From NCBI GenBank assembly GCA_038501625.1, contig JAZAYU010000062.1, positions 2,555,265-2,619,264 on the forward strand: a stretch of DNA of 64,000 nucleotides, read 5' to 3'. The stretch comes from Corbicula japonica (lineage: Eukaryota; Mollusca; Bivalvia; Venerida; Cyrenidae). The translations under genes and the position numbers were made by a program. Below are positions 58,118 through 64,000 of the stretch, piece after piece. Within the stretch, counting starts at the first letter, position 1. The number at the start of each line of letters is the position of its first letter. A model generated the notes under the pieces. It did not search any database, was not told where the DNA came from, and worked only from the letters and a program-made list of their open reading frames with translations.

Positions 58118-58198
58118 GTTTCATGGCCGTGCCAGTAACGCATCTGATTTCTAATAATGTAGCATAAGGGTTGTGTGTTCGAATCCCATGGGGTGATT
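58118..58198 (+). ncRNA. tRNA-Arg-like relic (SINE head)
   Basis: 'tttctaataatgtagcataa' recalls a TCT anticodon arm, and 'gtgtgttcgaatcccatggg' is a good T arm with box B. The D arm and acceptor are degraded. A run of T and C follows. Confidence 0.35.
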
Positions 58199-58655
58199 TC
58201 TTTTTCTGTGTTTTAATGCCATTTTTAATACACTCATGTATACACCGACAAAATGTTATTACACCGTGCAAATTTCTAGTAAGCTTTCATCGAACAGGTT
58301 GATAAGATCGAAGTTTTCTCAAACAATGTTTTCGGACGATGCCAAAAAAAAAAGATGAAAAATGGGTTTTCATTTTTTGTAAATAAAAGAAAGAGAATAT
58401 AATGTTCCATTTACTACAATTCTTTTCAAAACGTCAGGTTCATAGTTGTCCGCGCCCCTTCGGTGCAGAGGTTTAAGGGGTCGCTGCAAGCTGCTCAACA
58501 AAATATATATTGTTAGAAAATTTAATTAACATGAACAAAATTAAAAGGCAATTGCAAAATTTAAGATAACACAACTATAAAAATAAAATCATATCTTGTG
58601 CACTAAATTAAAATGATGAAAAGCAAATGAAAGTCAAAAATAAAAAAGTTACTGT

Positions 58656-58728
58656 TATTGGGTTCGAACTTGCAATGTTTTGCATCATAGCCCTAGATCC
58701 TTACCCACTGAGCTATTGCGTCGTGACT
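58656..58728 (-). ncRNA. tRNA-like relic, minus strand
   Basis: The minus strand reads 'aatagctcagtgggtaagga' (good box A) and 'aagttcgaaccca' (good box B). The anticodon stem does not pair, so the isotype is unclear. Probably a SINE promoter. Confidence 0.45.
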
Positions 58729-58750
58729 GCATATCTTTGAACAGGTTCTA

Positions 58751-59040
58751 ATGTCGTGTAAGTTAAGTAACCTGATGGTAACACTGCAAATTGACGCACT
58801 TTACCTTTTTACGATTATAACGGTGGACTTGTCCGAAAGGTCACAGCTCACGGGTCAAAATCGAACTATAATTGTATATATATATCTCCTAATTTGGTTC
58901 AATCAAACCAGGCCTGAAAAAATTATTTTATTGTCATTTTCGATGAGTTCACATTTTCTATTGTATCAGATTTATGCTTTATTTGAAATCGGTTATTTTA
59001 TGGGAGTACTGCTACGAAGTTGCAACTGGGTGTTCTTTCT
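58751..59040 (+). other. Open frame without recognisable function
   Basis: A 105-codon frame at 58751-59068 is rich in hydrophobic residues and runs into Helitron-like copy E. There is no signal of homology or splicing, so I do not call it a gene. Confidence 0.2.
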
Positions 59041-59052
59041 TGAGAGTTGTAA

Positions 59053-59991
59053 CGAGAAATATCTTTAAAAAAGATAAACGGCGTTGATGGAAAAGATTTA
59101 TATATATATGTATATAAGAAAGAAAGAAATACAGAGGCAAAGCAGACACAGTTTAGTTATTTTATTTTATTTGTTATAGCTGTTTGACGAACCCTCCCTG
59201 CCTTTTTAGTATGACTTAGAGATTAAGCGATCGAATCATGACAACTCATAAATTTATTGAAAGTGTCTTTCAAAAAAAATGTTGAAGCTGTTGCAACAAT
59301 TTCATACAGTGATAACAAGTCGATTAAAGAAGCAAAATATTCAGTTTCAATAAAATACCTCGTGTAGAGTGAGAATTCAAGATGAATAAATGTCCTTGAA
59401 ATTTAATAAATATAAATAATAACAGCCTGTTACAAGAACGAAATCTACCAACTTTTACGTATATTAAGTTTAAAAAAGTGTCCGTCCTGAGTATTGAACC
59501 CGGGGCCTCCGCTTGAGAGGCGAGAGTGTTACCCACTACACTACAATGAACTTGTCTTACGAAACTTGAAATTAACAATCAGTATCAAAGGAACTAGAAA
59601 GGAACCAGTAAGAACTAGGAATATCTAAACTTCTCTTTCGTTTTACACTGTGTATTGTATGCAAGTGACAACCAAGAATATTCCATATAATATTGTATTT
59701 AAGCCATCAATATTGACTTAACTGGTTACTTAAATCGTAAATATGTTTTTCCTCCAATACAACACCCACTAACAACCAATCTTATTAATCTATTTGATTT
59801 TTCCGCTGCATAATAATAAACCCCACTAGATACCTCTCCAGCCTAATAGATGCCTCTCTGGTGTAAATAGCTACCAATCGAAATAGTTTATTTCATTTTC
59901 CCTCTGCATAATAAGAGAATACGAGTATTATTTACAACATTTCATTGGTCGAAAAACTAGGTCAAAAGTGAACTTAGACAGCTAACGCCGA
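59053..59991 (-). mobile_element. Helitron-like element, copy E (full length, 939 bp)
   Basis: On the minus strand it starts TCGGCGTTAGC at 59991 and ends GATATTTCTCG at 59053 (a C/T difference near the last bases from other copies). T tracts flank the 5' end and TT the 3' end. It includes the tRNA-like unit. Confidence 0.65.
59473..59547 (-). ncRNA. tRNA-like Pol III unit inside copy E
   Basis: Same as the copy B unit: box A region 'tgtagtgtagtgg', CTC in the anticodon loop, box B 'gggttcaat', then TTTTTT. Confidence 0.5.
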
Positions 59992-60035
59992 AAAAAGTGA
60001 AGAGTTCGAATCGACACTGACCTAACTTGCTTTAA

Positions 60036-60108
60036 TAGCGTGTACTGGTTAAGTGGATGCCTTCATGCACTTATACCAGAGGTTCGAACCTCAGGCTATT
60101 GAGACAAG
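60036..60108 (+). ncRNA. tRNA-like sequence with paired acceptor and T arms
   Basis: The ends pair (aatagc with gctatt) and the T arm 'gaggttcgaacctc' is a perfect stem-loop with box B. Box A 'agcgtgtactggttaag' is weaker and the anticodon stem is short. A decayed tRNA or SINE head; isotype not assigned. Confidence 0.4.
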
Positions 60109-61690
60109 GACAAAATCAGTTATAGTTTATAGCATTACTTTTGTTTATTTATTTTTTTTGTTTTGCTATAGCTAGATTTTAACAAAACAAATAATTTTCT
60201 GGATATGTATGCATGAGATATTGTGTATACTTATGCAATCTGGCATTAAATTATAGGTACATGATTCCCACAGCTTGTGCAACGAATATCGCGACGTCGA
60301 ATGTACTTGAATATTATCGTATTGTCCAACTATATTGACATGGCACCTCATTACTTTTCGTAAAGATCATTGGGAAAACACTGATACATAACCAGCAAAT
60401 AAATTGATATATTTGTTCATTCCACACGTCAGTGAGTATGCCGGACAACCGATCTAAAGGTCTCTGTTTCGAATCTTAACAAACATCACTTTATGAAAAT
60501 AAACATTTTTGCAATTTATTTGTAAGAGTTCATGTGAAATCGTTTTATCACAGCTGGTTTTAAAATACCTTTTAAATATTTTTTTCTTACAATTTTATTT
60601 CCGACATTATGCAACTGCATAGGCTCTAAATGCATGTTGCTTGAGCGCATACACGCTAAACTGCATACAAATATGCTTAATCAATATTTATATATTTGTC
60701 TCTTTCATTGGCTCTCAAAGTTTCTTTTTCATCTATTAAAATATTAAGACCCTGACCTTTGAATCGTCAAAGGGGGCCATGTTGAAAGGTCTTACCTGCC
60801 TCCCACTTCGAAACCCCGACCCCTCACCACAACTGTCAATTCTGTTTTTAACTAATGACAAAATTATGAAATATGAAATTTTATATTTCACTCGTCCATC
60901 ATGTATTGTTGCCTATCCAATGTTATGTTACAACATACGCGGGTGACACGTAAAATTCAAACTGTCCGCATAGACTAGTCATTAAGAAATGAAAACCCAA
61001 ATAGCAATACACATACATATCGGTAGTGTTCATTTCAGACCCGAAAAGGACAAATGCAGTCAAACAGACGAGTCAGTTGCCACATTAGAACGACCGGCAG
61101 CAATTACACAATGAGCAATGAGTTAACAACGTTTCAGTTAGCTCAACATCCCGCTAATCCTACCCGAAATTTCATTGTTGCACCAAAGATTCATAAGCTG
61201 AAAATTTACAAGTTTCGGGAGTTACATTACTAACCTAATACTTTCCGTTGAGTAGTATCTGTTCAATTATCGAGACACTTTATGGGAATTTAAGCGTTTC
61301 AAGTGCTTTAGTGTAACTGATGTCTCTCTGATAGCAGTATTGAACCACTTTAAAATCTCTCAAATACCAGAGTGCAACGATTAGCAATAAAATTTAACAT
61401 TTTAAAATTGAATAAAAACATTACAAGTACTAAGATGCATCTACTTAACAATCTTGTTTTTAAGAACTATATAAACTATATTTAGTCATTAATACGTATT
61501 GCACTTTTTATAGCGTCTGTCTAGGTCAAAAACGGATTATATACGCAATCCAAGCTTACCGTTTGTTAACCTAACACATAATTTCATAGAAAATTTTAGC
61601 AAACACGAGAACATTCCATTTCATAACTTCGTAACATTCAGTCTTTCGCTTTACAATGCTATAAGCTTTTTATGTTTTATATGTTTGTGT
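60109..61690. other. Intergenic, no feature recognised
   Basis: No exon or tandem repeat supported. A possible weak tRNA-like box B (gtttcgaatct) is at 60466-60476. Confidence 0.4.
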
Positions 61691-61694
61691 GCTA

Positions 61695-61985
61695 TTGCAT
61701 GCAACATTGTCTAGTGGGTGGGCGGCTTGGAGTTACTCCACCAAGAAAATTTTTACTAGTTTGTTCATATGAGAACCCATTGTGGCAAGTGAGAGGTTGG
61801 TGTACTTTACAACCTGGTTTAACCCCCAGTGGCAAATAATTTCCAAGGCGGAAACCCATATGGCTCTTTTTATCGTTTATTGTTTACGATGAATAATTTG
61901 AAATTATTTCTCTTATAAATCATGCTCTCTATTCCTCTCTACGTCTTGGTTGCGTGGCGATGCTGTCTTTTCTGGTTGTTGCAAT
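61695..61985 (+). repeat. Dispersed repeat copy (same family as 10.6-11.8 and 13.9-14.2 kb)
   Basis: 'gcatgcaacattgtctagtg', 'tatgagaacccattgtggca', 'gaggttggtgtactttacaa' and 'cccccagtggcaaataattt' follow in the same order as at 13935-14120 and 10660-10760. Confidence 0.7.
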
Positions 61986-61991
61986 TCCTGT

Positions 61992-62134
61992 GCCCAAGAT
62001 CATAAAACTAAATTTGGAGATCAGTCTCAAATCTCAAGGATCTGATTGGCTGAAATGGCGACCAGTCGCCATTTCAGCCAATCAGATCCTTGAGATTTGA
62101 GACTGTTCTCTAATTTTAGTTTATGATCTTGGGC
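61992..62134. mobile_element. Palindromic MITE, family copy 2
   Basis: 'gcccaagatcataaaac' at the left, its inverse at the right, centre ggcgaccagtcgcc. Shares 'ctgattggctgaaatggcga' with 7893-8028. Its outer arms differ (ccaagatcat versus aaggttataa). Confidence 0.85.
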
Positions 62135-64000
62135 CCTGATATGCATGTTTCATTTTTAAACAAAGAAATAAATGTATTTCCTGTCTTTTTATTTAAACAG
62201 TTTGCAACGAATAGTAATTACTTTATTTATATAAATATGAATTAATGAGAATTGACAAACTGGATCGCCAATGCGAAATTCTATACGCTCTGGACGTCTG
62301 TTTGATCTTCTCTGAATAATAATTGATTACTCGAGTGACTTGTTCTATACTCAATTCTTCGAAAATGTACGTCTACTAATTAAATTTGTTGCAACTTTAA
62401 ACATCAATTTGATTCTGTGTTATTAGATAAGGGATGCAATGGTGCTTTAACGTATAAAATCAATTCAAGACAGGACTGCACAAGCTCATGTTTAGCACAT
62501 TGCTTTGATATTTCTTATTTCAGATGTGTATCCCCATGTCACATTTAAACAGTAAATCATTTTTCAGACAACGAGATCAAAACCTTTAAATTCTTTCGGC
62601 ATTTACTGCATTTACAATTATAAATTTATGTCAGATAACAGATATTTTGTTTTGACTAAGAGTTATTCCTCATGAATAAGCAGACAATTTTTATTACGTT
62701 TGGTTATCCTTTACACCTAATCGGATATATATAAATCGAAATAATCACAATGTGTTTGCTTTTTATAGAGTAAAACCTTTTTATTAAAAGCGAGCTTTTC
62801 ATATTACATAAACTTTTGAAAATGTGAAAGAAAAGAACCCCATTTTGAATTAATTTCAATCAACACATACCCCTGCGATAATCATCTTGGGAAATAGTCG
62901 TCCAAAACTTATAAACTAAGATATATATTGAATATATTCTTGATATTGTGCATTTACGTGACTTACATGTTGTATCTAGTATGACAAGTTGTATATTTTT
63001 TCGGAAGTATGTACTTTTTTAACGGATGTTCATGAGATCAATGCCTGAACGGACAATAATTGTCAAGGTAACATAACGTAGAATGAATTGAGTTGATGTG
63101 CAAAAATGGTACATAGCTTTTTAGTGTGAGTGCGACTGAATACATATTCATCAAACCAACTTGTAATTGTGGATTCTTTAGAGAGTTTAGTGGGCCAGCA
63201 ATGGTCTATCCCAGAATAAGGTATACATCTTTCCGTGTAATCATTTTGTATTAAATAACAAGAAAAGTGTAAGTATGTTGTAATGTTGAAATGACGAAAA
63301 TAATACATGCACACCACTTTTTTTCAGTTTCACAAAAGTGAATAAACAGTTCAAAATATATATTGTATAAATTCTATAAACCTTTTAGTTAAATAAATAA
63401 TATTTATGCATTAAACAAATTTGGTGTAGTGTTATTTAATTTAGTTTTGCATCAAAGTGGTCTCTTTTAAATTGGCACAAAAATCACCGACAAATCTGAT
63501 AGAAGTAGTGGGGTGATTAATCATAAAGTCGACGAATCATGACGAAACCCCCAATTGACGTGATCGTCAACGATACAATCAGTTCGTCAATTATAGATGA
63601 TGACGATAATTTTTGATATGCACAAATCTTTTTACCAGAACAGCATGTTACTAAAACCACAATTTCATTGGTTAATTGACATCAAAATTAGACAATCATC
63701 TGAATTAACACAAATCGCCTTGTCGATAGTTGCAAGATGGCTGCCCGTTGACAGGGAAATATTTTTAAAAAAGAAGAAGTCTTTTGTTGTGTAACTGATA
63801 CGTATTTAATCCAGCATTTAATCATTAGAAAAAAATCTTAAGTGACCCAGAGCGGCAGAGGTTAAGTTTATGTTGACACATTTTGTGTGCAATAAAAAGT
63901 CATCGAGTTTAACTCGCTACTGTAATACAACAACAACAACACGGATGTCAGCAGCAAGAAGGAAACTAAATAAACAGCGAATTTTTTCTCGGAATACTCT
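62135..64000. other. Intergenic, no supported gene
   Basis: The minus frame 63063-63317 contains CIPYSGIDHCWPTKL but lacks a convincing acceptor. The other frames are shorter. No repeats recognised. Confidence 0.4.

Noticed and set aside
63063..63317. Minus frame with CIPYSGIDHCWPTKL
   Set aside because: Looks protein-like for about 45 residues, but no acceptor, donor or family match could be recognised.

Overview
The window is AT-rich animal nuclear DNA. It most likely comes from a bivalve or closely related mollusc. The signs are spliced genes with GT-AG introns, sushi and cysteine-rich extracellular exons, tRNA-derived SINEs, a very high density of small fold-back elements, and repeats ending in GGAC runs and TATGCCCCCGAA termini of the kind common in bivalve genomes (family recall, not searched). 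No bacterial features, CRISPR arrays, rRNA genes or intact tRNA genes were seen. Most of the long open frames lie in repeats and are not genes.

Layout. (1) 1-19.1 kb: dispersed exons of a minus-strand gene for a secreted or surface protein. They are a cysteine-rich exon at 19.0 kb, two identical sushi exons at 17.5 and 14.5 kb that arose by a recent local duplication, and two phase-compatible exons at 9.9 and 3.8 kb. The introns hold a ~0.95 kb inverted repeat (4.2-5.1 / 8.2-9.1 kb), palindromes, a higher-order satellite (12.2-13.3 kb) and a Helitron-like family carrying a tRNA-like unit with a T-run (15.3-18.9 kb). (2) 20.3-34.2 kb: the only large coding locus, a plus-strand P-element-like transposase gene. 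Six small upstream exons join in phase to a 3.6 kb exon, giving about 1319 codons. The protein has a P-type RNase H-like core, a coiled coil, two CCHC zinc knuckles and the first motif of a YqaJ-like nuclease. An overlapping +1-frame ORF follows, with a region resembling a ubiquitin-specific protease. The introns hold about six copies of one ~200 bp fold-back family and a mariner-like MITE. (3) 35.8-43.6 kb: scattered exon-like pieces of a possible minus-strand gene whose first exon is near 43.5 kb. They surround a ~2.3 kb repeat element (38.9-41.16 kb) with a 146 bp tandem array and two interstitial TTAGGG tracts. (4) 46.1-56.0 kb: a 58 bp minisatellite interrupted by an 8,965 bp element (46841-55805). 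The element has long terminal inverted repeats that run into inverted satellite arrays, and a perfect 9 bp flanking duplication. It carries no transposase ORF. (5) 56-64 kb: more Helitron-like copies, tRNA-like SINE heads and a third copy of a palindromic element, with no supported protein gene.

Overall this is a transposon-dominated stretch. The main candidates for something undescribed are the giant TIR element built of satellite arrays, the Helitron-like family carrying a Pol III-like unit (supported by an in-window empty site), and the P-transposase / zinc-knuckle / YqaJ / USP-like locus.
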